A stretch of 64,000 bases of DNA. Origin: Paramarasmius palmivorus. Lineage: Eukaryota > Basidiomycota > Agaricomycetes > Agaricales > Marasmiaceae. Both the position numbers and the translations under genes were made by a program. The stretch's first letter is position 1, and each line of letters starts with the position of its first letter. The DNA lies in the NCBI GenBank assembly GCA_037176845.1, contig JAYKXP010000104.1, forward strand, positions 108,675 through 172,674, written 5' to 3'. The notes under the pieces were generated by a model that saw only the letters and a list, made by a program, of their open reading frames with translations, searched no databases and was not told where the DNA came from. Below, piece after piece: positions 12,181 to 23,470 of this stretch.

Positions 12181-14245
12181 GTTTAATCATGTCTCCAGGG
12201 CTGGACACGAAGATTCCTTTTCATGAACTCTCCGGCGCAAAGACGGTGTCATGGCCTCCTCATCAGTCTCAAGCATTCGTTCATCCTGAAGCATTCGTCT
12301 ATCCTCCGGCCCCGAACCTCCTTCGACACAAAGCCTCAACGTGCCGACTTGGCACACCTCTCGGCTTCACGCTGTTTCTACGTATCGCGGTTTTTTCCTC
12401 AGTCAGGACGAGCGAGGACGTTAGTTTGGGGTTGGGTCTATAATATGAAGAGTGAATGGATAGAAGAGTGACTTTGGTTTGTACAAAAGATCTCTTCACG
12501 AGCTCGCTTCCTAACTCGTTCTCCGCAGGCCTCTCCTCATCTCGCCTCCCCAACGCGCTACCATTCCTACAGTGATACCTCTACCTCTTTACTCCACCAT
12601 TAACACCCGGAAGAATCGGCCCTCCTTCAGATCTCCGCATTATCTTGCCTGAGAGCCTCCTCCGAGCGATCTTCTTCCCGCCTCTACTGGAAAACTAGAG
12701 TGTCGAGTGCAGGGTGTCGAATGCGGTGTTACGATCTATCGATCTTCGTTCACTCTTGCTAAAGTTGTGTCTTCTCTCGTTAGGGTCGGGGAAGAAAGTG
12801 GTGCTGAGGGGAGGGGGCGCGGAGGCGAACGAAGGAGACAGTCAAGAGGTTCGAAGGCAGGAGGAGCCGGAGAAATGGCTGCAAGGGTAGTAAATCCAAA
12901 CAATTCTCCCGTCGTCGTCGTCGAAACCCATTCCCTACACGAATGAAGGTGAAGATGGAAGAGGTGGTTATGGGAAAAGGGATGTCTGGATAGTGGGGTA
13001 TCTCAGCGTGACGCAGGAGGATGAGGCAGGTTAATTTCGATGGAATAGTGACGTTTGGAACCGGTAAGCCCAAATCAATCCCCCTGGGCGTGTTTCCTTA
13101 CCATTTACTGGATATTAGAGTCTCCCAAGTTGCTGAATAAAAAGGTGAAGCTTCCACAACGTCAAGTAGCCTGGCACCGCGAACCTATAACACCCAGTCT
13201 CACCAATGCATCAGCGGGATCTCCGGCGTGTAAAGGGGTGTTCGCCGCAATACCCGTCCCTTACCACGTAGAACGAAGGTGATATCAGGAGATAATGTCT
13301 TTGTTTCGTGAGTGTATTCATAACTTTTGTTCCTTATTGAGTGTCTATTCGTATCGTTGCTTAGACTACCTTCACCTACAGCACCATAATGTGAGCCGTC
13401 CACTCGTCCTTGACGTTTGACCTAGGTTCTTGGAACACCATACGCGATGCCGGTATTCGTGGAGTTTATGTGCCTCGATCTTTTTGCTATCCTCGGCTTA
13501 TTCGTCTTCGTCCTTCTTTCGGCGAAAGGGCGGTGGGTACGCATAGCACGAGGTATTTGGATCTTGATAACGAAATCGATGCCATGTATCAGAAAAGGTC
13601 GGATGCAGTACTACTTTCCATTCCGCCGATGCGTAGTGTAAAGGATGGAACACTTGGGTTATCCTCCGGTATCCGATATTGATGCCTTCACGGTTCGGTA
13701 TTTGGAAAGCTTTTTCGTTCATGTTTTCATGGCTGCTATTCATATTCTCTCGTTATGGCCTTCTCCGGCGATAGGACATCTCATGGCTACAAAGTGTTCC
13801 ATTCCGGCCTTCCCATTTATACCTATGTTTTCGTCTACAATCATCAATACTCTCCTTCTCGCCTAGAGTACTCTCTTGCAGCTACGAACAACGATGTCGA
13901 TGCACTCATACCCTTCTATTGGGAATCCTATGTCTGCGTTTACCCCTTCCTGCTATCACAAAACCTTCACACTTCGATTCACACCGTAATATATCACCTC
14001 GTGGTGTGCCATGCGGCAAAGCCACAGTTGCTTGGATAACTGTACCTGGTCAGAGAACTGCTACAAATCGTCAAGTGTCTGATGTAGGAAGCACTGCTGT
14101 GATGCGTTCAAGAGTGCCGCAGGGATATTTTTTAATACATTTTGGCATACCGTTGGGAACGCTATTGGCGTTTGATCCTTCCTCTCATCGGTCAAATCGT
14201 GGTGAGGTTAGGGTAGCTCATGTTCTCCAGCCGTCGGACAGATAA
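12181..14245 (+). pseudogene. Decayed multi-exon gene-like block (copy A)
   Basis: A series of short coding-like pieces, separated by intron-like GTGAGT..AG stretches, occurs in the same order here, at 23.5-26.8 kb and at 34.8-37.3 kb. Shared landmarks include a CTCGCTTCCTAACTCGTTCTC word (12504), a TTCGTGAGTGTATTC donor region (13302), a frame with NEIDAMYQKRSDA near 13570 and a final CACACCGTAATATATCACC word (13980). Frames are interrupted by stops and indels between copies, so no intact protein can be assembled. I do not recognise the ancestral family. It runs directly into the inverted PPxY copy d, as copy B runs into copy f. Confidence 0.5.
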
Positions 14246-14531
14246 AATCCTGCTTCTGGTCTTATGCTTACTAGCCTCAAAATATGACAACTGGACGCAG
14301 CTCACGCGAATCATTTGACGGCGGTACATATCCTTCCCCTGACAACTTGCCCACTTATAATAGTCCATCAGACTAGCGGATCTGATAGTATTAGGCCTTT
14401 CCTCAACTATTCACCTGATGAGGATCATAAATCGATCTCCACAATGTGAGATGTCGAGAGCTATGGAAATTGAAATTACATTGAATCACCCATGCATTCA
14501 GCAAGAATCGGGACAGGCGTGATATGGTATG

Positions 14532-15000
14532 TTACACCGCCGCATCATACCTAGGCGGCATCAATATCACACTCGAATTCCCTGCATCTGAATGTAGAGG
14601 CAGAGGTCTCCAACCGCTATCCTCGAGATGCACGATACGTCTTTCTCTTTCAGCTCCCTTTGTCTCGGGTATGTCGAGATCGCGATAACGATCCAGCAAC
14701 TCTTGCTTCTTCCTGCTTGGAACGTTAAAAGCTGAGGTTGTGTGTGGGTAGGGGACGATGAGCTCAGATAGTGTGTGTGACACATGGCTTTCGGAGTCGG
14801 CTGGTCGGTTCTTGCGTCTGCGCCAGAATACGATGCCGCCAGTTGTGACTAATACTGTTGCAAGAACGACGCCGATGAGTATCCCTGCCAGTTGACCAGC
14901 ATTCAGGGAGGCTCGGTTTGATTGAGACCCGGGAGGGCGGTTATTCGACGAGGTAGTAGGTGCAGCTGACTGTGATGTCTCGGTTTTTTCACGGGTTCCT
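14532..15000 (-). CDS. Family 1 PPxY-tailed single-pass membrane protein (copy d, partial model)
   Basis: The terminal exon on the minus strand is open from about 15000 to the TAA at 14534-14532. It encodes a Ser/Thr-rich stalk (SSNNRPPGSQSNRAS), the TM helix LAGILIGVVLATVLVTTGG and RRRKNR. The tail has VPYPHTTSAFNV, RRIVHLEDSGWRP and the terminus VILMPPRYDAAV. An acceptor-like CATCACAG lies at the 5' end of this exon near 14983. Ectodomain exons upstream could not be placed; the region just upstream contains a perfect 34-bp inverted repeat that may have disturbed the gene. The tail is close to copy f (27057-27308) in sequence and orientation, and both follow a decayed gene-like block. Confidence 0.65.
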
Positions 15001-15094
15001 CATCCTATACCACCACCTTTACTGTCAGCTAGCAGCCTCGGGGCACCGCCATATCCCCCCCGGCCCTGTCCAACAGCACATCAAGGAAGAGGTG

Positions 15095-15174
15095 GTTATT
15101 ATGGGTGCAAGCTCGGAGAGGTTAAGACGGAGATACGCAGGTCTTAACCTCTCCGAGCTTGCACCCATAATAAC
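15095..15174. repeat. Perfect 34-bp inverted repeat with 12-bp loop
   Basis: The left arm 15095-15128 and the right arm 15141-15174 are exact reverse complements over 34 bases. The spacer is GGAGATACGCAG. The next outward pair (15094/15175) does not match. The 80-bp structure would form a stable hairpin in RNA or a cruciform in DNA. It is also open as a continuous frame across both arms on the plus strand. No longer terminal repeats or target-site duplication were evident around it. Confidence 0.95.
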
Positions 15175-15199
15175 GCCATCTTCAATGCCCCACTAAAGG

Positions 15200-16435
15200 T
15201 ATATTTCATCTTCGGGATAGTCGACCCAAGCAGCCCTAGGATGCCTCTTTCAGCTAAAGTGGGAACGCGCAAGGTCGTGGTGGTCGGGAAGAGGGCTTGC
15301 TCAGGTCCTCATGCAATCCTTGTGACTAGTTTTCAATCAGTGTGCCGTTGGGTTAGGGTTACCCGAGTTCACCCATGAGTCGGCCGATCGACCGAGGAAC
15401 AACTAGGTACGTGATCTATCTGACGCAACCTTTACGACCCATAACACTCACTGAAACTCGTCGGAGCCGCCCTTTCATCGCCGAACGCTTTCGGACAACC
15501 AGCAACATAGGCTGACTTACCTGTATTTTGGTCACACTATAACTCGAGTATCCCCAGCGGAAACTGCAAATTATTCGAAGCTGAATACGAATATGAACGA
15601 TAGCCGACGATGCGACACAACATTGTGCAACGGTGCGTATTGTGCATTGATTGTATGATCTATAGGATGAACCCATTCATGGGGCCCACCTCGAGTTCAT
15701 ATCTCACACCCTGGACCACAGACGCTAATTCAGTGAAAAGGAAGAATATCAGAAGCCGTAAAGGTGCGGCAATGTACTGCGAATAAGTCGCAGCTGTGGT
15801 AATCTTACATTTTCCTCTTCGAGGTACATAACATACTAGAACCCGCGTATTACCTACACTTCACGACCGTTGCATGAAGAACTGTAAATCACCGAATGCT
15901 TTGATCATCTTGATTCCTGGGTGCCGATTTAGTTTTATCGGACTTTATACTAATTTAAAAGACACATACTGCCTTATGGCCTTGTATTCTTCCCCCCGTT
16001 GACCTGGCCCTTTCAAGTCAAGTTACACCCATCCGCCAGCTGGCATGAACGTCTTGTGCTCGTTGAGTTTTTTTTTTCGCCCCTAGGCCTAATTCATCAT
16101 TTGTTCTTACTCAGTTTCAGCTTTGTTTGGGCTCGGACGGGGAACTGTCCTGAAGAAAAAAACAAATAACCAGGTGTTTGGTGTGCGGCCAGGAGCTATG
16201 TTTCTCCATCAAGCTGGGTGAGCAGGACATAAATACCTTGTCGCTTTTGCACGACTGATCCTCCAACAAGAAACTTGGAGTACAACTTCCTTTCCACCTC
16301 CTTTATCCCAACGTCTGTTAAGGAAATTACATCGTCTTAGTAAGCTATCACTTCTACCTGATTGAAAACCATCTAATACTGAAAATTGGGTCAGTACCCT
16401 TTCAATAGCTGAGAGGGATGTAGGGGGTGAAGGTG
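15200..16435. repeat. Upstream flank shared by copies e, l and g
   Basis: There is no gene here. The stretch from about 15580 to 16050 is a diverged duplicate of 17790-18190, and 34050-34560 carries the same sequence in inverted orientation. Shared words include TGCTTTGATCATCTTGATTC and TGACCTGG. Each copy lies upstream of an e-type PPxY gene, so the gene and its presumed promoter were duplicated together. A telomere-like word sits at about 15350 and a T tract at about 16067. Confidence 0.6.
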
Positions 16436-16439
16436 TAAC

Positions 16440-17264
16440 GAGAAGAGGTGATGCTAATGCGCATACCGAGGTGACAAGCAATGGAGGTGACGCTAACGGG
16501 TGTACTGTGGTCACGAGCAATGGAGGTGATGCCAATGCAAGTACCGTGGTAACAAGCAACGGAGATGTAGGAGAAGGACATGTAGAGGGATCGGGTAACA
16601 TGAGTAGTGCAAGTGTTGGAGGTACAGGTGGTGATCCAAATCCTACTGGGGCAGCCGCAACACTGTAAGGATCTTTGGTTCAGACAAACGGCTTAGACAT
16701 CAAGCAGCATTGCCGAGTCATCTCCGCCTCCAGCTCTCGATACTGCTCAAACCGCAAGCACGACCATGGCCACACGTGGTGATCCGAATTCTACTGGGGT
16801 ATCCGCCACACCGTAAGGTTCTTTGGTTCAGACAAATAGCTTATACATTCAATACAAATAATATCAGGAACGAACAACAGACATCAAGCAGCATCTCCGA
16901 GTCATCTCCACGTCCAGCGCTCAACACTGCTCAGATCGCAGGCATAACTGTCGGCGTCAGTGTAGTCGTTTTCGCGATTCTAGTCACCGTGTGTGTTATC
17001 ACACGCCGACGCAAGCGGAAAGCGCCGAGTGCTCCCAACCCGCTCATTACTCCTTACCGTCGTGTTGAGCCTAACCTGAACGTCCGAGGTGGAAACAAGC
17101 AGGAGCTGGGTTTACCCGATCACGCGGATCAAGACCGTACGCCTGTGCGGACAGAGAGGCAGGTTGTATACCTAGATGATAGTGGTTGGAGACCATTACA
17201 GTCAAGATCAGATTTAGAAGACGGCGTTGTCGTGATGCCTCCGAGATATGACGCTGCGGTGTAG
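16440..17264 (+). CDS. Family 1 PPxY-tailed membrane protein with 13-residue ectodomain repeats (copy e)
   Basis: Exons can be placed as about 16440-16664, 16708-16812 and 16892-17264 (or the last from 16868), with phase-2 introns 16665-16707 and 16813-16891. The N-terminal start was not found. The first exon codes for three and a half repeats of 13 residues, VTSNGGDANGCTV-like, of 39 bp each, then GGTGGDPNPTG. The second exon (105 bp) and its flanking intron are a tandem duplicate of the start of the third exon. The TM helix is ITVGVSVVVFAILVTVCVI, followed by RRRKRK. The tail has ITPYRR, NVRGGNKQELG, VVYLDDSGWRP and VVMPPRYDAAV. Near-relatives are g (inverted, 33 kb) and the deletion remnant l. 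Confidence 0.7.
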
Positions 17265-17649
17265 ATTACTGTAGCTTGGACATTGATGGAAGAGTGCCGC
17301 GAAGATGTTTTGTAATACCTATATTGACGTATAATCCTGCGACAAATCAAAAGGAGGACTCTGTCAGTGTCATACAAAGAACGAAAAATAATCACATTTG
17401 GCCGAGTGCTGATGAAGGGCAACGTGAGGTACACTGTACGGAACTTAACGTCCCATCAAAGCTATGTAGATAAGTAAATCTAGTTGGTAGGGGAAGTCTG
17501 CCTCTCAAATTACCGAAAAGGACCAGCATAACGCGTTTGATCCATCTTGCTTTGAGTGAAATCAAAGTTGGGTTAGGGTCGGCTCTGCGACACTTTCATA
17601 ACACGCAGAAATGCAGTAGAATCATTACAATATACATCACGGCGGATGA

Positions 17650-17760
17650 GCTTGGCGGAAAAAGTGGCATTCTAAACGATAATAGGTGACGCGCGGGAAT
17701 CTGACTCTTTCTCCTTCCTCTTCGCGTGGAATGTGGACTGTGATTTCTGAGATGTAAAAT
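17650..17760 (+). repeat. Dispersed R1 repeat (copy 3, partial)
   Basis: Contains GATAATAGGTGACGCGCGGG and a GGAATGTGGACTGTGATTTC word in the same order as the 32.1-kb copy, but lacks the telomere-like start, which instead appears about 80 bp earlier at 17570 in the opposite orientation. Confidence 0.6.
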
Positions 17761-17789
17761 ATGGCTCGGATATCTCCAGGTCAAACCGT

Positions 17790-18585
17790 AAATCAATACA
17801 GACTGAATACAAAGATAGGAACAATAGCCACAGATGTGTGCACGACATTGTGCTACACGTTCATTGTATGGTTTATTTATAGCACTCATAGGGCGCTAGC
17901 TACGTCCGCCTCCAGTATTTCACACCCAGGACCACTGATTCGAGATTCAGTGACATGGGAAATTTTTCAGAAGTTGTCAAGGTATGGTGATGTCTTGCGA
18001 AGAACTTCGAGCCGCCGTATCACCAACACTTCACGACCGATAATCACCCAAATGCTTTGATCATCTTGATTCCGGATCCTGCGCTGATTCGATTTCATCA
18101 AACTTGATTACGATTTAAGAGACAACGTACAGTAATAAACATTCCTGTTCTTCCCCTGGTTGACCTGGCTGGGATGAACGTCCTCTTCTCGTGAGTCTTT
18201 TCTTTTCTTTTCTCCATAGGGCCATGCTTAATTTAAAGAAATCAATAGATTTTCACTATTCTTGATGGTTTGCGCTATTCCTCTGCCTGAAAAGGGTAGC
18301 TTAATTTTGGCGCGGAAGAACGAAAGAGTGTTTGGTGCATCAATCAGAGGGAAAGGAATTACATTCCTTTTTCCTCGCCGAGCTGGGCGAGCAGGATAAC
18401 ACTTTCTTGACTCAGACTGATCCTCCAGTTCAAGAAACTCGCAGTACACCTCCTTGACCCCAGAAATCACGTCGTCTTAGTAAGTCATCTTGACGTTGTA
18501 CCCGAATGAAACCGTTTGATACGCTAAGAGAAAAAGAAGCACCGTGATAACAAATCAAGGAAGTGAGTGATACTAACGAAATACC
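17790..18585 (+). repeat. Duplicated upstream flank (second copy)
   Basis: This stretch matches 15580-16400 and, inverted, 34050-34560. It leads directly into the deletion remnant l. The copies differ by many substitutions and indels, so the duplication is not recent. No gene is supported inside it. Confidence 0.6.
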
Positions 18586-18589
18586 GTGG

Positions 18590-18935
18590 TAACAGGAGAT
18601 GATGAGAACGGAATGTCGTGATAACAAATATCGGAAGTGATGGGAATGACAATATCGTGGTGACAGGCAATGGAAACGGAAGTACGGTGGTGACAAGCAT
18701 CAGAGGTGATGAAGATGTAGAGATATCAGGTGGCGCAAGTAGTGCAAGTGTTGGAGGTGCAGGTGGTGATCCGAGTCCTACTGGGGGGACCGAAACACCG
18801 TAAGATTCTGCGGTTCAAACAAACGGCTTATATATTCACGACAAATAACATTAGAAACGCACAACAGAGATCCGGAACGTCCGAGGTGGCAATAAACAGG
18901 AGTTGGGCTCGATTAGTGTTCTCGCTTTCAATGAA
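18590..18935 (+). pseudogene. Deletion remnant of an e-type PPxY gene (copy l)
   Basis: The 5' part codes for the e-like repeat region and GGAGGDPSPTGGTETP, followed by the same GTAAG donor. The next exon begins like e and g (NIRN, CAACAG) but then jumps within a few codons to a segment equivalent to NVRGGNKQELG of the cytosolic tail. The TM helix and juxtamembrane region are therefore missing. No DSGWRP or PPxY follows before the family 2 gene that begins, in the opposite direction, at 18945. This is an internal-deletion pseudogene. Confidence 0.7.
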
Positions 18936-18944
18936 ATCAAACGT

Positions 18945-21137
18945 CTACGCATCTCCAGTTCTTGGTTGATTGTCTGGGGATATATCAAGCACTGTCCTAA
19001 CGGTTTCCGTGGCCGTAGACTTGGACTTTGCCTCAGCAGCACGCATAGTTGTTATCGCTTCGTCTACGCTGGAATGGCTAAGCCCCAACGCAATACGCAC
19101 GACGATTAAAGTTTGTGAGATGCCCTTTTGGGTAGCGTCCGATGTCGATGAGTTACATAGTTGGTATCGAAGACTGGTTTGACACTTACCAACACATACA
19201 TTATAGAGTTTTGAACAATGGAAGCTACGACCATCACCCCGTCGAGCTGCAGGTTGAACCGAGCATCCAAATAATTGCTCATTGTACTTGCTGACAATGC
19301 AGCGAATATAATAAGTGTGATGGAGTACATCATCCCAGACTCGAGGCTTTACAAGGGTTATTAGATAGTTGAACTGAAAACAATATGAACGCACGTAATG
19401 GCGATGACAAGACGATACATTCTCGTGCTTTGCACTCCCAGAAATGCTCTTGCTTTATGAGAGATATAGAATACACGTCCAGCTGAAGCTTATAAGTAAG
19501 CAAACTTGAAAGTTGATTTCCAACTCACCTATCATACTCGTCACAAATGCATTGGTAAATGCTGTGCTCCAGTATAGGCTACATGTGACATAGTTAGACA
19601 ACAACCAATTGTGCTCATCTTCTGAAAAGAAAGGTGGACCACCATCCAAGTTTTGATCGAGAAACTCAAAGCCACCATGGTAACGGATGGTCACAAACAA
19701 TGCAATCCCTGTAGACTATAAGTTACTTCAGCTTCCACCGAAAAAATTGAAACCTAACCATGATTTATCAAACATAAGCATCCCAGCAAAATCATTGTCC
19801 ATTGTCTTCTTCCCCATACAATATAACATCGCCGCACCTATCCACAGTGTCATCGGCAATAATGTAGGATGGGTGACTTGCACATCTCACCATTATCCCA
19901 TCAGCAGTCGCACTGTTTATAGTTCTTATGGTAAATCAAAATACTACGATCGGGAATCTCTTACTTGGCAAGGAAGAACACAATCATTCTGACCATGGCC
20001 CGGGGGTATCTGGTTAAAGGCTCAATGAAAGTTCTCTTGAAAAGGGATTTTACTTACACGGGAAGATAGATTGCCAAGACCTCTACCAGATTTATACCAA
20101 CAGTCGTAAATGTGACCAGCAGAAAGATAAACGACAGGAAGAAGACGTGTTCCTGATTATCTTTCCCGCGCTTGATCTGGATATATATGGATTGTCCGAA
20201 AAGTACGGCATATATGCCTGTTCAAGTTGATGAGATGTTGCTGCTACTGCCTGGATAACAGGCTATACCATAGAGTGTCCCCACTTCCTGTTAACATGAG
20301 CATTAGATTTCAATAATCAACAGCTTCAAAACATCAGGTTAACACATACAAATACCAAACCCTGCCTCATAGATTTACATCCATCATTACCATACCAATC
20401 TAAGCGCAGCGTTCTCATCTCCGCAAAGTGAATAACAACACTAGCTGTTGCCACGATTAGGACTACTGAGGGAAGTATGATCTTCTGGTCCCAAGGCTTG
20501 TTTGAGATGTAGATGTATTGGGCAAAAAGTGATGCATATGAACCTAAGAGAATCATTTGTCAATGTCTTGCTCTATATTGCTGGATCATACCGTAAAAAA
20601 TTCCATATGTCTGTTTTAGGATCCTTAGTTCCACAAGAGTGTCACATGTAGATGTCAACAGACCACGTACAAACATCAAGCCCGAGAAGAGCATTGGGAA
20701 GGTACCGTCTTCCGTGCCCCGATACAGTATGGATAGTATAACAAAGCGCAACACAAGTCCGATCGTTATCGGCATAAATAAAAGGACAAGCAGTGGTATT
20801 TGCGTCCGGCGTTTGTCACTTTTACCTACGATGAGATGGTGCATGCGGGACACAGAAAGCCCCGCATAGCAAGCTAGGAGAGGGCTTTGAGTAACATAAT
20901 CGTCAGATATATTCTTAGCATACCGTAGAGCACGACAAACACAAGTGTCGAACCCAGGGAAAAAGCTGGAAGTCCCATTTCGGAAGGACCTCGATTGGCA
21001 GGGAGAGTCGGGGAAAAAGCTGGAAGTCCCATTTTGCAAGGACCTCGATTGGCAGGGAGAGTCGGGGAAGAAGTGGTGAACAATGAGTTGTAGCAAGATT
21101 TTGTATTCTCGCTCAAAGCTGTGTTTTGCCTCTGCAT
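18945..21137 (-). CDS. Multi-pass membrane protein of unknown function, family 2 (copy A)
   Basis: The 3' exon chain on the minus strand is firm: 18945-19124, 19190-19346, 19395-19482, 19529-19708, 19759-19837, with introns 46-65 bp. Upstream exons encode paired hydrophobic segments (for example near 20070-20220 and 20350-20550), and the first exon is 20924-21137 from an ATG at 21137. The C-terminal half reads VRRCYIVWGRR, then TIRYHGG, then ALESGMMYSITLIIF, and ends with LGISQTLIVVRIALGLS. This layout is seen in uncharacterised multi-pass proteins of Agaricomycetes. Copies B, C and D share it. The first exon contains an 18-residue tandem duplication just before the first TM helix. Some middle exon borders remain unplaced, so the protein could still be broken there. 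Role and ligand are unknown. Confidence 0.65.
20957..21075. repeat. 54-bp tandem repeat inside family 2 gene A
   Basis: The word GGGAAAAAGC recurs at 20957 and 21011, and a variant at 21065, giving a 54-bp period with two full copies and the start of a third. In the gene frame this is 18 residues, reading TLPANRGPCK then MGLPAFSP, followed by TLPANRGPSE then MGLPAFSL. The unit includes the start of the first TM segment, so the protein carries an extra copy of the TM entry sequence. Confidence 0.9.
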
Positions 21138-21139
21138 CC

Positions 21140-22080
21140 ATAGATACCGGGAAGATCATCAATGTTCGGGAAGTCACCAGTGCACGATTCAAGTAGCCGC
21201 TATTAATAGCCAGATGATTGATTTGAGACTGGTTTGAGATCTGAATAATAGAATGTCGAACCCGCTTGCTTCTCATTCAAAAAAATAGTGCCTCAGAAGG
21301 CACTTGTACATACGCAGGCTCAAGTCTATATCATTCACCCGCTGTGTGTCTCCATGTTGACTCGCTGTCAAGTTCAGCTTCTCTTTCGCATGCTGCTGTC
21401 TTTTGTAATTGCCATGAATTGGGCCCAGTCCGTTTCCCATTAGCTCACGACACGTTTGATGTGAGTTTGGCTGTACAAGATACCACTGTAATGATAAAAT
21501 GCAAGGACAGATCATAATGAACCGTCGCACGCCCTGCAATTTTCACAAAATGCCAAACTACCCACAGTCAATAGTACACCCAACTGTCGCGCATCCCAAG
21601 TACTAGCACTACGGGAGTAGGTTAAGGATAATAGCATGGAGCGAAGAAAGAGCAAAGGCAGGATGGCATGAGAAGTTTATGCTATGAAAGTATCAGTATG
21701 AGGAATTACTTAGTTACAAAACGAATAAATTTGGCGATACAAACGTAAGGGCATTGAGGTCACGGTGAGATATCCAACAACGTCAGTGCCAGCTCACACC
21801 AAGTACCCAGTATATATTGTGAGATGTCATCAGCGTGGCGTCGGGGCTAACCAAGATTCGGAAAGATTACGTCCACCTTTCCATGAATACAAACATGAAT
21901 AGGGTGTATTTTTACAGATATGTATGGCCATTACATTTGTCACTCAAATGGATGGGAAAAAGATCCGACTTTCATTCGGGAAGCTATAGATCAGAATCCG
22001 AGGCTATGCAACAAGCCGTGTAGCCCAGGAAGATAGGGATGACTTATCAGTCTGATGATGGCTAGTTGGAGGATACTGCT
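21140..22080 (+). repeat. Segmental duplicate of 31400-31910
   Basis: Shared words include GAAGATCATCAATGTTCGGG versus GGAGATCATCAATGTTCGGG, ATAGCCAGATGATTGATT versus ATAGCCATATGATTGATT, and CTTTCATTCGGGAAGCT in both. The order is conserved with one large length difference. There is no supported gene in either copy; they lie upstream of family 2 genes A and B respectively. Confidence 0.7.
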
Positions 22081-22849
22081 CAGTCACTAGCGCTATCGCG
22101 AATTTGACCCAAATTTAGCAATTTTGGGCGTTAATCTCAGCTCTGACCCGCCGGAGAGGGAGTGGAGCCTTACGTGCATAGACGGGAGATGTTTCAATCA
22201 TAGAGTTGGGCTGGACTTTGAGTTAGATCAGAAACCTAACAATTTTACGGTAATGTGGCGTATCTTGCAAGCTATGGCTATATGTACGGGATTCAACCCA
22301 TGCCCACGATCCCCTGAGCGACGGGTGTTCGAATACGCCCTTCTGTGAAGGGTGAAAGGTGTTTTGGTTATTCTGGCCGGTGTCCGCTATCAAAAAACGA
22401 CGAGTTCTGCAAGAGTTCTGCTTACATACTCTTGAGTCTTGTTGATTTTTCCAATTTGGGTGACTTGTTCACGCATTTGAGGGTTCACAGGCGCAGGAAT
22501 ATCGGCCCGGTGAATTGAGCCACTACCTACTTAAGAGCCTACTAAAAGTTAAGAGTACAAAAGGATAATCTAGATTATTTAGATTAATCCACAGACAGCT
22601 AGCAAGGGATTCACGAAACAAGTAATACATTGTAATCCGTAGAATCCAGGAGGCAGATAATAGCAGTAGTTCATTCCACCTAATCCACCTCTTGATCACC
22701 GACAATCCGCACATGATCCAGGATGAATTACATTGATCAATCCGTCTGCAACCACCGTCCACGGACTCAGTGTCGGTAATCTCGTATCATCCGCCGCAAG
22801 CTGAGCACTTGGTTGGTAGTGTATCAGAGTAAAAGGAACCGGCGAGCCG
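22081..22849. other. Intergenic stretch, no gene seen
   Basis: Only unsupported short frames are present. Sequence just before 22849 begins the R1 copy. Confidence 0.45.
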
Positions 22850-23100
22850 TCGAAGCGGAAAAAGCCGTAACCCTAACCCAACCGTTCCCGCAACAGAAAA
22901 TTTGGGACGCGCGAGAATTTTGACTCTTTGTCCTCGACGTCCATCACGTCGCCCTTTTCGCTTGCAATGTGAGCTGTGATTGTTGGAATGCTCAAGGCAA
23001 CGGTGCGTGGGTCGACGTTTCCCGCAACTTTTCCATGCGTCCGACCTCAGGCCTTCATAGATTGACAAATTATGAAGACATATAGAACCGCTGCTTGGGG
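22850..23100 (+). repeat. Dispersed R1 repeat (copy 4)
   Basis: A well preserved copy: GCGGAAAAAGCCGTAACCC at 22855, a second telomere word, ACGCGCGAGAATTTTGACTC, TTGTCCTCGACGTCCATCA, and CGCTTGCAATGTGAGCTGTG. It ends with the GAAGACATATAGAACCGC word. Confidence 0.8.
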
Positions 23101-23470
23101 TTAATGATTGTGTCTGGGCTAGAGCTATGGGAGCGTAAACGATTTTGTTGGTGCGTCGATGTTCTCACAAGTCTTTGGATGTGTTTTTGACCGTGTATCT
23201 TACAGGTTCTCGATGTAACTTCAGGCTGGATAACAACTCTCGGCGTCGATACCCTTGCGACTGCTCCACCTTCCCTATCGACCAGTTATGAAGATATACA
23301 GAGCCGCTGCTTTGGGAAGAGGATTGGATCTGGTCGCGAGTTACGAGAGCGTTGTCAAGGGTGTCAATGGTGCGTTGATGTTCTTGCAAGTCTGAATGTT
23401 TTCTGAACGTGTATCTTGTAGGATTCCGACGTATATCTAGGCTGGCTAACACCTCTGGACGCCCTTACGA
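23065..23470 (+). repeat. About 215-bp tandem duplication
   Basis: The segment starting ATGAAGACATATAGAACCGC at 23069 is repeated from about 23287 (ATGAAGATATACAGAGCCGC). Both copies continue with a GTGCGTCGATGTTCT-like word, a GAACGTGTATCTT-like word and a TTCAGGCTGG/TCTAGGCTGG word. The copies at 32.3 and 34.8 kb have only one unit, so the duplication is specific to this locus. Confidence 0.75.

Noticed and set aside
15095..15174. The palindrome as a miniature inverted-repeat transposon
   Set aside because: Only 80 bp, with no target-site duplication and no second copy seen in the window.
16209..16601. 130-codon minus-strand frame with LLVTT/LASPP repeats
   Set aside because: It is the antisense of the 39-bp ectodomain repeats of copy e; the plus frame continues into supported exons with the TM helix and tail.
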